Below are positions 36,007-44,838 of a stretch of DNA of 64,000 nt, in pieces. Source of the stretch: Hymenobacter sp. GOD-10R (GTDB taxonomy: Bacteria; Bacteroidota; Bacteroidia; Cytophagales; Hymenobacteraceae); NCBI RefSeq assembly GCF_035609205.1, contig NZ_CP141184.1, positions 2,756,501-2,820,500 on the forward strand, written 5' to 3'. The notes beneath the pieces were generated by a model. It saw nothing but the letters and a program-made list of their open reading frames with translations, had not been told where the DNA came from and ran no database searches. The first letter of the stretch is position 1. Each line of letters opens with the position of its first letter. A program made the position numbers and the translations under genes.

Positions 36007-37785
36007 TCAGTCACTCTCTTTGAGGAGCTGACGGCGGTAGGCCGCTAGGATGGTCGTCTTTAAAATAAAGCCCACATACTTGCCTTTGCGCACAACTGGC
36101 AGGGCCCACGCATCGTGTTCCTCCAGCTGGTGCAAGGTGTCGAGCATGCTATCCTCAACGTTGATGATAGCGGGCGGAGGGCTCATTAGGTCGCTTACGC
36201 GAGTGGTGTCGTAGTGCTTGTCGTCGAAGAGAGCATCACGCACTTTATCCAGTGACACAATGCCTAGCAGCTGCATATCGTCGTCGAGAACGGGGAAGAG
36301 GTTGCGGGAAGCGTGCCGGAAGGCATCGACTAACTCCCCGAGCGTGTCATCGGGGTGCACGGCTACGAAATCACGTTGCACGAAAGCCAAAAGGCTAAGC
36401 TGGGCCAGAATGCCCCGGTCGCGGTCGGCGTGCATCACTACGCCACGCTGCACCAGCTTGCGGGTGTACACCGAATAGGGTTCGTAGTATTTCGTGATGA
36501 GGTAAGAGCTAGACGTCACCACCATCAGCGGCACAAACAGCGCGTAGCCGCCCGTAATTTCGGCAATCAGGAAGATGCCTGTGAGTGGGGCGTGAATCAC
36601 ACCGGCCAGCACTCCCGCCATCCCGAGCACCACAAAGTGCACTTCCGAAATAGGGTAGAGGCCACTCATATTGATGAGCCTAGCCAGGATGAAACCTAGG
36701 AGCGCACCAGTAAACAGCGACGAGCCAAACATGCCCCCGTTGCCGCCCGCCCCGATGGTGATGGTAGTGGCAAACACTTTGAACAGCATGCTAGCTCCCG
36801 CCATCAGCAGCAGCGTCCAGATGTTCTCGTCGCGGTACACGGCGAAGATAGACCCGTCGACGAGGCGCTCAGGCTGGCCGCTCAGCAGCAGCTGCACGAT
36901 GTTGTAGCCTTCGCCGTATAGGGGCGGAAAAATAAACACCAGCCCGCCCAGAATCAGCCCGCCCACAACTACTTTGCGGAAAGCACCCGGCCAGGTAGTG
37001 AAAAACTTATCGGCTAGGAAGTAGATGCGGATCATGTACACCGACAGTAGCGCCGTGAACACCCCGAGGGTCAGGTAAAGCGGAATGGCTTCGACCGGCC
37101 ACGTGGTGGTAATCAGTACGAACGGCTGGCCCACGTAAAAGGCCTTGGAAATGACGGTGGCGGTGGCTGAGGAAATCAGCAACGGGATAAAAAAGGGCGC
37201 TGATAACTCCGACAAAATCACTTCTACCGCGAACAGCACGCCCGCAATGGGACTGTTGAAGATGGCCGCCACGCCCGCGGCCGCGCCACAGCCCGTGAGC
37301 AAACGCCGTTCGCGCCGACCCACCCGCAGCAGGCGACCTAGGTTGGAGCCCAGCGCCGCACCCGTTACCGAAATAGGCGCCTCCAACCCCGCCGACCCCC
37401 CGAAGGTGACAGTCAGGAAAGAGGTGAAAAATTGTGAGTACATCTTGCTCCGCGGCACGATACTGCCTTGGCGCGCAATGTTGTAAATGATAGGAGCAAT
37501 ACCACGGCTGAGCTGCCCATCGAGTACGTAACGGGTAAACAGCACCGTAAGCCCAATACCAAGGATAGGGTAGAGAAAAAGGGCAAAGACGCGTTTTTGC
37601 TCGGGTATCCACTCGTACAGCCATTCCTGCGCCGTATGCACGGAACCCTTCAGGATGACGGCCGCTAGTCCGGCTACGGTACCTACCAGCACGCTCACCA
37701 AAATCAAGTACACCCGGTCGTTGATATGGCGCAGGCGCCACAGCAACAGCGGACCTAGGATGCGGTGAACGGTACTTTTGGGCAT
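36007..37785 (-). CDS. ClC chloride channel/transporter with CBS domains
   Basis: A 592-residue ClC protein. The filter region GSAGLEAPISVTGAALGS contains the gating Glu (GLEAP for the classic GREGP), followed by GCGAAAGVAAIFNSPIAGVLFAVE and, later, GGNGGMFGSSLFTGALLG. Two CBS domains fill residues about 450-585 (VHPDDTLGELVDAF; LSLDKVRDALF-type segment; MLDTLHQLEEHDAWALPVV). The gating Glu suggests a chloride/proton exchanger rather than a passive channel. CBS domains suggest nucleotide control. The neighbouring genes also handle ions. Confidence 0.92.
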   Translation of the reverse strand: MPKSTVHRILGPLLLWRLRHINDRVYLILVSVLVGTVAGLAAVILKGSVHTAQEWLYEWIPEQKRVFALFLYPILGIGLTVLFTRYVLDGQLSRGIAPIIYNIARQGSIVPRSKMYSQFFTSFLTVTFGGSAGLEAPISVTGAALGSNLGRLLRVGRRERRLLTGCGAAAGVAAIFNSPIAGVLFAVEVILSELSAPFFIPLLISSATATVISKAFYVGQPFVLITTTWPVEAIPLYLTLGVFTALLSVYMIRIYFLADKFFTTWPGAFRKVVVGGLILGGLVFIFPPLYGEGYNIVQLLLSGQPERLVDGSIFAVYRDENIWTLLLMAGASMLFKVFATTITIGAGGNGGMFGSSLFTGALLGFILARLINMSGLYPISEVHFVVLGMAGVLAGVIHAPLTGIFLIAEITGGYALFVPLMVVTSSSYLITKYYEPYSVYTRKLVQRGVVMHADRDRGILAQLSLLAFVQRDFVAVHPDDTLGELVDAFRHASRNLFPVLDDDMQLLGIVSLDKVRDALFDDKHYDTTRVSDLMSPPPAIINVEDSMLDTLHQLEEHDAWALPVVRKGKYVGFILKTTILAAYRRQLLKESD

Positions 37786-37924
37786 TGATGAATCGCTAAG
37801 GGCAGAGTAATAAAGCGTTGCAATAACCTAGCCGCGACACGCCAATAACCCTAGCTCGCGCAAGCGTGGAGCAAAGTAGCAGTTACTAGGATAAAATAAC
37901 AGAAATACGCTAGCGTAGCGAGCC

Positions 37925-38758
37925 CTAGCTCACGGTAGTGGTAGGCGGGTAGCCGGCTTCGGTGAGCATCGCCTTGGTGCCCTGCATCAGGTTGCTTTTC
38001 AAGACTAGCACCTGACGGCGGTAATCCTCGGAAGGAGCCCAGAAGTACACGCGTAAGTCGGCGGTGGTGTCGGCGCTTTTTTCCAAGGTAATGTAGCTCA
38101 CATACGGGGGCGTCGATTCGACACCTTCCGTGCCGTTGACGTATTGCAGGATCTTGTCGATTACCTGAGCCGGACCTGGCTGTTCGCCGTAGTCAACACT
38201 TACCAGAAAGTCCTGGCGGATATACTCGTTGCGGGTGAAGTTGGTGAGGGGCTCACGCAGCACAACGGCATTTGGCAGCGAAATTTGCTTTCCTTCAAAA
38301 GTTCTAATAATGGTCGTCCGAAGGTTCAGCGCTTCCACCTGACCTAGCATATCCCGAATCTGTACCGTGTCGTGAATGTGGAATGGGCGGTTGAACGCCA
38401 GCACCATGCCCGCCAGAAAGTTCTCGGCGATGTCCTTGAGCGCAAAGCCAACCACGAAAGCCGTGAGCCCGGCCGCACCCAACACCCCACTAACTACCCC
38501 CGAAAGCCCCACGATCTGCATGGCTAGCAGCAACCCCGTCAGGATCATCCCCCATTTTGCCACGTTCGTCAGAAAATCAGCCAGCAGTGGATCGTGGGCT
38601 TTACTCTGCAAACGGCCACTGAGCAACAGGCTGAAGCGTTTGGCAACCGCCAGCGCCAGCGAAAGAACCACTAGGGCAATGAGGAGCTTGGGTGCAATAA
38701 AGAGGAATGCCTCCCAGTAGGTGTGGAGTACGCGTTGGATGTCTTGGAACATAAGCAA
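37925..38758 (-). CDS. MscS-family mechanosensitive channel
   Basis: A 277-residue protein. Three membrane helices are followed by the pore helix region GVLGAAGLTAFVVGFALKDI and the beta domain AGMVLAFNRPFHIHDTVQIR, both typical of MscS. The C-terminal cage domain is present and complete. It should release solutes on hypo-osmotic shock. It fits the ClC and antiporter neighbours. A transposase remnant begins about 65 bases upstream of its start, so its promoter region may be altered. Confidence 0.9.
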   Translation of the reverse strand: MLMFQDIQRVLHTYWEAFLFIAPKLLIALVVLSLALAVAKRFSLLLSGRLQSKAHDPLLADFLTNVAKWGMILTGLLLAMQIVGLSGVVSGVLGAAGLTAFVVGFALKDIAENFLAGMVLAFNRPFHIHDTVQIRDMLGQVEALNLRTTIIRTFEGKQISLPNAVVLREPLTNFTRNEYIRQDFLVSVDYGEQPGPAQVIDKILQYVNGTEGVESTPPYVSYITLEKSADTTADLRVYFWAPSEDYRRQVLVLKSNLMQGTKAMLTEAGYPPTTTVS

Positions 38759-38822
38759 ACAGGTGGTGTGGGCCTACTTCGGCCGCGAAACATTTGCGTA
38801 ACAGTACGGGAGGTTGCGCCTT

Positions 38823-39364
38823 TGGGGTTCCGTGGCTGAGCTTAGCGAACTCATTGCCGATACGCGCTATTGTAATGGCTTCAATTATGCATTCTTGGAA
38901 CAGCGCGTGGTATCCAGCCTTGGGTTCCGGTCTTTGGCGCGTATAAACCAGTGGTGGATGGATTTCGCTACGAAGCCGAGATAGACGCTTTTTTGTGTCC
39001 CGCAGGCAAGTTACTGCCCGTCCGCAACTACGCCGCCCGCCAAGACGGAAACTGGGCCAAGAATTACCGCGCAGCTTACCAAGATTGTCAGCAGTACCCG
39101 TTGAAAATGAGTTGCACGCCCGCAGCACCCTAGCAAAAGTTTATGCGCTCAGCCTTTGATGCGGCTTGCCGCCGCACTTTGCACGATCAGCGAAGCTGCG
39201 CGGGCCAGCGAATGCGGCGGGTCCAGCAACGCATGGTCGAGCCTGTTTTTGGTAGCCTGATCCATCATTATGGACTACGCCGAGTCGGTACAAAGGGCTG
39301 GGTAACTGCTCATAAGGCCACGCTGCTCAGTGCAGTTGCTTATAATTTTAAAAATGGCTCATGA
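38823..39364 (+). pseudogene. IS1182-type transposase remnant
   Basis: Only the C-terminal third of an IS1182 (DDE_Tnp_1_6) transposase remains, in pieces. The first piece reads ELIADTRYCNGFNYAFLE in one frame. After a frameshift the next reads PWVPVFGAYKPVVDGFRYEA and FLCPAGKLLPVRN, then an in-frame TAG (39131), and then RRVQQRMVEPVFGSLIHHYG with LLSAVAYNFK. One frameshift and one nonsense codon make it inactive. A second remnant of the same family lies at 47197-47645 on the other strand. Confidence 0.85.
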
Positions 39365-39387
39365 CCAGCCAAAGCTGGTCATGAGCC
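39356..39387. terminator. hairpin at the end of the transposase remnant
   Basis: GGCTCATGACCAGC (39356-39369) pairs perfectly with GCTGGTCATGAGCC (39374-39387) around a 4-base loop, overlapping the transposase stop codon. It could be a terminator or mark the element end. Confidence 0.6.
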
Positions 39388-39524
39388 GAGTCCTAGCCTT
39401 GCAGTCCGACCGAGAAAGGCAAATTAGTGACCTCTCTGGTCGCTGGTCGATAGCCAGTTCCTCCTTTCTAAACTACTTGCTTAATCGAGCAACAAGTGGT
39501 CTTAAGTTCTGCAACAGCGAGCGT

Positions 39525-40050
39525 ATGTCCGATCCGGCCGCCATCGTAGCCTTGTTTCAGGAAGTAAAATCGGGGAAGAACAACCGGCGCCCCGAACTGG
39601 CCAAAGCCATGGCCGAGTGCTGGCGCCTGAGCGCCACGCTGCTGGTGGCCACGCTAGATCGTGTGAGCTGGGATGCCGCCTACATCCTGCGCTTAGAGGT
39701 GCCGTTTGTGGCCGTGGACCTGCTCGAGCTGAACACCTGGACCAAAGGCATCTTCGCCCGCCTGGCCCAGCACGGACGTGAGCTCATCAGCAAGCGCACT
39801 AAAGAAGCGTTGGCGGCCAAGAAAGTGTGGGGAGAACTGCTCGGAACGTGGGAAATCTCCGTGCAAAAGGCAGGTGCGCGCCTAGCAGCAAGCCAACGTG
39901 TAGTGCCAGCACCTGCTCCACTTGCTGGGCGAGAAGGGACTGAGCTTACGGGAAAGTGCCCAGGCCTTAAGCGAGAAAGGCTACCGCACGCGACGGGGGT
40001 GTATCTTTACTGGCAAAGGCGTGCTGCTCTTGCTCCAACGGCTGGTTTAG
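39525..40050 (+). pseudogene. broken serine recombinase (resolvase)
   Basis: Residues IVALFQEVKSGKNNRRPELA, then ATLLVATLDRVSWDAAYIL and FARLAQHGRELISKRTKEAL match the second half of the serine resolvase catalytic domain; the N-terminal part with the nucleophile Ser is gone. After a frameshift near 39880, the recombinase HTH tail continues in another frame (HLLGEKGLSLRESAQAL, GYRTRRG, ending LLLQRLV) to a stop at 40050. The long open frame 39330-40259 that overlaps this is an accident of decay. It adjoins the IS1182 remnant. Confidence 0.8.
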
Positions 40051-40267
40051 TACCCGGCGACAGGGCTCCTTTTACCTTGAAGGGTCAGCTGGCTGCAAGG
40101 ATAGCGTTAGCGAGCAATCTGGTCGAGACGGGCCAGCTAACACCAGTGATGCCTCTACGTTATCAGCACCTATCCCCAAGGAGAAAGTGTTCGCGGTGCA
40201 CTCTTCTCCCGCTATGGCGGCCGATAGGCTGTAGCAGCCCAGCGCCAGCGGGTACTTAATGCATGTG

Positions 40268-40678
40268 CTAGGCCGGGAAATACTCATCGAGCAGCTGCTG
40301 GAGCTTGGTCACTGTCAGGGGCTTTTCCAGGATGCCGTCCAAGGGTAAGCCCCGCAGTTGGTCCAGATCCCGCTCCACGGAGGCGCTGGTGAGCAGCATC
40401 ACCACGATGCCCTGCCGCTGCGTGGCGGGCAAGTGCTGGTAAGCCTGCAGAAACTCGATGCCGTTGAGCACGGGCATGTTCAGGTCGAGCAGAATCAGTT
40501 CCGGGCACTGCGCTTGGCCGGGCACCTGGCAAGTCGTGGCCAGTGCGCGCAGAGCCTGTGCCCCGTCCTCAGCTACCAGCAGGTGCTCGGTCACGCCGGC
40601 GCGCTCAATGACTATCTTATTCAGAAAATTGGCGGTCTCGTCATCATCGACCAGCAGCACACTTGTTAAACGGGGCAT
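40268..40678 (-). CDS. single-domain response regulator (CheY-like)
   Basis: A 136-residue receiver domain with no output domain. The acidic pocket VDDDE (about 9-13), the phosphorylation Asp in LILLDLNMP and the Lys in ILEKPLT are all present. Bacteroidota often place such receivers after a multi-PAS kinase, and this one follows the kinase gene by 34 bases on the same strand, so it is very probably its partner, acting by protein contact. Confidence 0.9.
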   Translation of the reverse strand: MPRLTSVLLVDDDETANFLNKIVIERAGVTEHLLVAEDGAQALRALATTCQVPGQAQCPELILLDLNMPVLNGIEFLQAYQHLPATQRQGIVVMLLTSASVERDLDQLRGLPLDGILEKPLTVTKLQQLLDEYFPA

Positions 40679-40712
40679 GGAGAGGATAGAAAAAACTAGT
40701 AGAAGCCAGTCC

Positions 40713-43364
40713 CTAGGCGGGGAAGGTGAGGGTGAACGCCGTCCCTACGCCCTGCTGGCTGACAACGGTGATGGTCCCGCCCGCATTGTCCACAATCTTC
40801 TTGACTGTGTACAGGCCCACGCCTGAACCCTCGACATGGGTGTGCAGGCGCTGGAAGAGCTGAAACAGGCGCTGTTGCTGCGTCTCATTCAACCCCAAGC
40901 CGTTGTCCTGCACCGTGAGCACCAGCGCGTCGCCCACTGGCTGGCAGCGGATACGCACCCGGGGCACCCGCTCGGGGTGGCGGTACTTGAGGGCATTGCT
41001 CAGGAGATTGTAGATCAGGCTGCGCAGGTTCTTGGGCGAGAACACCCGCGGCTGCACACCATTCACGGCTACGTCGAGCACGGCCCTGGATTCGAGGAAC
41101 TGGAAGTGCAGGTCCTGCCGCACATCCTCAATGATGGCCGCCAGGGAAACGGTCTCGGCGGGCTGGGCAAACTCGGCTTGTAGCTGGCTCACATCGGTCA
41201 GGTGCGTGATCGTGCGCCGGAAGCGCTCGATAGACTCCTGCATGCGCGCCAGCAACGGAGCTACGTGCGCGTCGGTGAGCACGGCCGTGGGCAGCAACTC
41301 CGGCAAGAGCGTGAGTAGGCCCTCGATGTTGCTGATGGGCGACTTCAGGTCGTGCGAGGCCGTGTAGACGAAGTTGTCCAGGTCGGCATTGGTGCGCACC
41401 AAGCGGGTGTTGCTTTCGTGCAGCTCCTCGTTGGTGGCCGTCAGCTCCTCGTTGATGGCGGCCAGCTCTTCGTTGAGGTCCGCCAGTTGCTCGTTGAGGC
41501 CCTGCACCTGCTGGCGGGCGCGCACCTGGTCGGTGACTTCGACCCCCACGCCCGCCAGCCGCTCCACCTGGCCTTGGGCATCGCGTAAGGGTCGGATCGT
41601 TAAGCTGAAGTAGCACAGCTCTTCCCGGTGGGCGAACTGCACGGGTAAGTCTTGTACAAACACGTCCTCACCCTGCCAGGCTCTATTCAGTAGGGCGGGG
41701 GCACCCTGATCAACGAGTTCGGCCATGACCTCAAAATAGGGCCGGCCCAGCAGCTCGGCCGGCGAGCGGCCCAGCATCTGCGCCATCAGCGGGTTGACTA
41801 GTTCCACCACGTACGCCGGCCCCCGCGCCACCCAAATCGCCGTGGCCCCCTGCGCAAACACGGTTTCGACCAGGCGCTGCTGCTCCTCCCGCTGTTGGCG
41901 GGCCACGACCTGCTGCGTCACGTCGTAGCCGAAGCCCGATACGCCCACGATCCGGCCCTGTTCGCGGTAGGCCTGGTAGCTGAAGCTAAAGTAGATGGTG
42001 CGGGGCGGCTGGTCAGCGTCCTGCACGGTAAAGGGTAATTCATTGCCTATAAACGTTTCCCCCGTCTGATACACTCCGTCGAGCAAGGCCAGAAAGCCCT
42101 GCTCCTGCGCTTCGGGCAGGCACTCGCGCAAGGGGCGGCCGCGCAGCAGGCGGGTGCCCATGAGGTGCTCGCTGGTCGGGTTGGCGTACTCGACGCGGTG
42201 GTCCGGCTCGCGTAGCAGCAGCACCACGGCTGCGGTTTGCTCAAAGACCTGGTAGAGGTCTTCGCGCTGCTGCACTTGGCGCTGGGCGGCGGCCAGCAGC
42301 TCGGCTTGCAGCGCCGCGGCGGCCTGGTGACTGGCTTCCAACTCCTGCGTGCGCTGCTGCACCCGCGATTCTAGCGCCTCGTTGAGCTGGCGCAATTGCT
42401 GCTGGGCTTCGCTCAAGGCGGTGTTGGCGGTCTGGTATTGCTCGTTGCTGGCCCGTAGTTCTTTATTCATCGTGGCCAGTTCCTGGTTGAGCAGCTGCAC
42501 CTGCTGGCGGGCGCGCACCTGGTCGGTGACTTCGACCCCTACGCACGCCAGCCGCTCCACCTGGCCCTGGGCATCGCGCAGGGGCTGGATGACGAAGCTG
42601 AAGTAGCTCAGTTCCCCTTCTGCTTGGTGGGTGAAGTGGGCGGGTAAGTCCTGGATAGAAACGACCTCGCCCTGCCACGCCCGGGCGTGTAGGGCAGGGC
42701 CGCCCTGGCTGACGAGTTCGGGCAGAGCTTCAAAATGGGGCCGGCCCAGCAGCTCGGCCGGCGAGTGGCCCAGAATCCGCGCCATCAGCGGGTTGACCAA
42801 TTCAAATACGTACTCCGGCCCCTTCGCCACCCAAATAGCCGTGGGCGCCTCGGCAAACACCGTTTCGACCAGGCGCTGCTGCTCGTCGCGCTGCTGCTGG
42901 GCCTGCACGCGCTCGGTAACGTTGACGATGCTGTGCACGAGGCCAGTGACGGCGCCTTGCGCGTCGCGGATGGCCGTGTTGGTGGGGTCCCAGTAGCGCC
43001 CCATGAACTGGCCGGGGGCGGCCGGGTTAGGCACGTTGTAATGCTGCACGGCCATGTGGTGGGGCTCGCCCGTGGCCAGCACCTGCTGCAAGGAAGCCCG
43101 CAGGCTGGTGATAGTATCGCCCTCCGGCGTGCCGGGCGAGCCGGGAAACACCTCGAACAGGGTGCGCCCCAGCAGTTGCGTCCGCGTCAGGCCGAAAACC
43201 GCCAGGTAGGCGTCGCTGGCGGCGGCCACGTGCAGCGTGGGCGTGAGCAGCACGCACGCGACCGGCAGGCTGGCTACGACTCCGGGCAGGCTCCAGGCGC
43301 TGGGGAAGGCCAGCGGCGGCTGGGCGGAAGGGTCGGTGCTCGGGTCCGGTAGTGGGGAAGTCAT
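40713..43364 (-). CDS. multi-PAS hybrid-free sensor histidine kinase
   Basis: An 883-residue soluble kinase without membrane helices. Four PAS domains lie at about 25-150, 158-290, 372-490 and 490-625, with a coiled coil between PAS2 and PAS3 and another before the HisKA domain. The phospho-acceptor is in YTASHDLKSPISNIEG; the ATPase domain has NLLSNALKYRHPE, DNGLGL and GSGVGLYTVKKIV. PAS2 and PAS4 are nearly identical, so they arose by internal duplication. The N-terminal location of PAS domains and lack of membrane anchors mean it senses a cytoplasmic cue such as redox state or light; the cue is unknown. Confidence 0.9.
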   Translation of the reverse strand: MTSPLPDPSTDPSAQPPLAFPSAWSLPGVVASLPVACVLLTPTLHVAAASDAYLAVFGLTRTQLLGRTLFEVFPGSPGTPEGDTITSLRASLQQVLATGEPHHMAVQHYNVPNPAAPGQFMGRYWDPTNTAIRDAQGAVTGLVHSIVNVTERVQAQQQRDEQQRLVETVFAEAPTAIWVAKGPEYVFELVNPLMARILGHSPAELLGRPHFEALPELVSQGGPALHARAWQGEVVSIQDLPAHFTHQAEGELSYFSFVIQPLRDAQGQVERLACVGVEVTDQVRARQQVQLLNQELATMNKELRASNEQYQTANTALSEAQQQLRQLNEALESRVQQRTQELEASHQAAAALQAELLAAAQRQVQQREDLYQVFEQTAAVVLLLREPDHRVEYANPTSEHLMGTRLLRGRPLRECLPEAQEQGFLALLDGVYQTGETFIGNELPFTVQDADQPPRTIYFSFSYQAYREQGRIVGVSGFGYDVTQQVVARQQREEQQRLVETVFAQGATAIWVARGPAYVVELVNPLMAQMLGRSPAELLGRPYFEVMAELVDQGAPALLNRAWQGEDVFVQDLPVQFAHREELCYFSLTIRPLRDAQGQVERLAGVGVEVTDQVRARQQVQGLNEQLADLNEELAAINEELTATNEELHESNTRLVRTNADLDNFVYTASHDLKSPISNIEGLLTLLPELLPTAVLTDAHVAPLLARMQESIERFRRTITHLTDVSQLQAEFAQPAETVSLAAIIEDVRQDLHFQFLESRAVLDVAVNGVQPRVFSPKNLRSLIYNLLSNALKYRHPERVPRVRIRCQPVGDALVLTVQDNGLGLNETQQQRLFQLFQRLHTHVEGSGVGLYTVKKIVDNAGGTITVVSQQGVGTAFTLTFPA

Positions 43365-43574
43365 AGCGGTACTGATAGCAATACAAGACGTAGAATCACT
43401 GCCGAAGATAGGCGCTTTTGGGGCAGGTTGCCAAGCTGGTCGCCGGGCTTGGCAGTGGCGTATGCCGGCTCCCAGCGTTGGGATAGGTAGGGCTAGGGGC
43501 GCGGGTCCGTTACTCCGCTGCCAGGAAAATTCTTCGTTTGCGGTCAGGTGCCAGACTTAGCGCAGCGGTGATCA

Positions 43575-43779
43575 TTCGGCCGTCTTGCCACACTCGACTT
43601 CCCCGAGCTCCCCGAGCACGGCTTCTTCTGGCACGAAGGAGCGCGCCACCGGTTGCTGCGCGGCTAGACCGAAGCTACTACGGCCTTGCGGCTGGGTACG
43701 GACGCGCTCGTAGGCCTCGTACGGCACAAGAGGGGCCGTTGGGAAGAAGATCGTAGGCAAAGACACGTGGCTTGGACAT
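43575..43779 (-). pseudogene. possible transposase OrfA fragment
   Basis: A start MSKPRVFAYD, then after a frameshift YEAYERVRTQPQG and FGLAAQQPVARSFVPEEAVLGEL, looks like the HTH protein (OrfA) of an IS3-type element. Short IS-end-like inverted repeats (CTTGGACAT / ATGTCCAAG) lie at 43771-43779 and near 43800-43810. The similarity is weak and the frame is broken, so the call is tentative. Confidence 0.35.
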
Positions 43780-43899
43780 CTTCTGATTCTCTCTTTACAA
43801 AATGTCCAAGCAGCCTCGCTAAGCCGGATCTCAGAAGCCTCTATTCAATACAAGATTAGTTCTCGGAATGTCCTCGAAGCGGAAGCTGCTGCCGTCTAA

Positions 43900-44030
43900 C
43901 TAGCCTGTTTTGAGTCGGCTCCAAAACGATTCGGCGTGGGCGTTATCGTAGCAGTTGTCCGCCGATTCCTGCTCTGTACCGCCTCATGATACGCCACCAA
44001 GGCCTGAAAGGAAGTCACAGAGCATTAGCT
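43900..44030 (-). pseudogene. IS3-family transposase OrfB fragment
   Basis: NCYDNAHAESFWSRLKT is the well-known IS3 OrfB block around the third catalytic acidic residue. In another frame just upstream is ALVAYHEAVQS, the expected preceding segment, so a frameshift separates them, and the fragment ends at a TAG. The rest of the transposase is missing. Confidence 0.65.
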
Positions 44031-44095
44031 ACCTGGATCAGTTGCGGTCAGGCAGGTAGGGGCGCAGGAGATGCGCTAAGTAGCTAGTCCGCTAG

Positions 44096-44695
44096 CTAAG
44101 CCCTAAACTGGTGGTAGAGCGCGTCGAAGCTAGCTTTGATTTCCTGCTGCAACTCACCAGTCTGGTGCTGCAGCATATGGTTGATGGCGATGCCGTCGCC
44201 GAGAAAGATGAATAGCTTGGCCACCTGCGTATCCGGCAGTGAGGTTTGTATCTCGCCCGTCGCCCGTGCCTGCCGCACGACCGCCGACCACTCGGCCAGT
44301 TCCAATTCTTGCCGCCGCTCGTGCAGCGCCTGAAACGCGGGTAGGCGTTTGAGCGCGTCGAGTAATAGCAGGAAATGGCTGGCCCGTAATGTTCCTTCTT
44401 CCGCGGCCTCCACTAGGTGCTGGTTGAGGCGTTCGACGATACGCTGCAAGTGGTCGCCATAAAAGGCGTGCAGCGACTCGTGAGAATAGCGGCTGTAGTC
44501 CACCTGCATCTGCCCACTGTAGAAGCGCTCGATAACGGCCTCAAACAGTTGCTCTTTACTGCCGAAGTAATGGTAAAAAGCGCCCTTAGATAAGCCGCTC
44601 GCCTTCACCAGCCCGCTCATCGTGACTTCCCGATAGCTGTTCTGGGAGAACAGCTGAAGGGCCGTTTCTAAAATGTGTTCGCGGGCATCCTGCAT
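44096..44695 (-). CDS. TetR family repressor
   Basis: About 199 residues from the ATG at 44695 (MQDAREHILETALQLF); an upstream open extension to 44785 reads through the promoter and is unlikely. The HTH is clear: SYREVTMSGLVKASGLSKGA followed by FYHYFGSKEQLFEAVI. The C-terminal ligand domain is not assignable. A palindrome (CCTTTG-N6-CAAAGG) lies 5 bases upstream of the start and overlaps a TAnnTTTG box, so it probably represses itself. It lies downstream of two oxidoreductase genes on the same strand that it may control. Confidence 0.9.
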   Translation of the reverse strand: MQDAREHILETALQLFSQNSYREVTMSGLVKASGLSKGAFYHYFGSKEQLFEAVIERFYSGQMQVDYSRYSHESLHAFYGDHLQRIVERLNQHLVEAAEEGTLRASHFLLLLDALKRLPAFQALHERRQELELAEWSAVVRQARATGEIQTSLPDTQVAKLFIFLGDGIAINHMLQHQTGELQQEIKASFDALYHQFRA

Positions 44696-44699
44696 AAAA

Positions 44700-44719
44700 C
44701 CTTTGGTATGACAAAGGTA
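44700..44719 (-). promoter_or_regulatory. operator/promoter of the tetR gene
   Basis: CCTTTG (44700-44705) and CAAAGG (44712-44717) form a perfect 6-bp inverted repeat with a 6-base spacer. The right half overlaps TACCTTTG (44712-44719, minus strand), a -7 box. A very similar arrangement (GTTTGGTATGTCAAAG, then ATA) precedes the decayed second TetR copy at about 47046-47063. Confidence 0.5.
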
Positions 44720-44838
44720 AGGAAACGCGCGAAAAGGATTGTCTAAGCTAAAATATTGAAAACTAAGACAGTACATCCTTCCCAATGAAGAGCTGTGCTG
44801 GCTTAGTGTTTCCTAGTTGTTTAACAACACCCAAACTT

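Noticed and set aside
39330-40259. A 309-codon open frame across the resolvase remnant
   Set aside because: Only its middle part resembles a protein family; both ends are nonsense, and the true C-terminus is in another frame. It is a decay artefact.
44696-44785. N-terminal extension of the TetR protein
   Set aside because: It would read through the palindrome and -7 box; the conserved part begins at the ATG at 44695.
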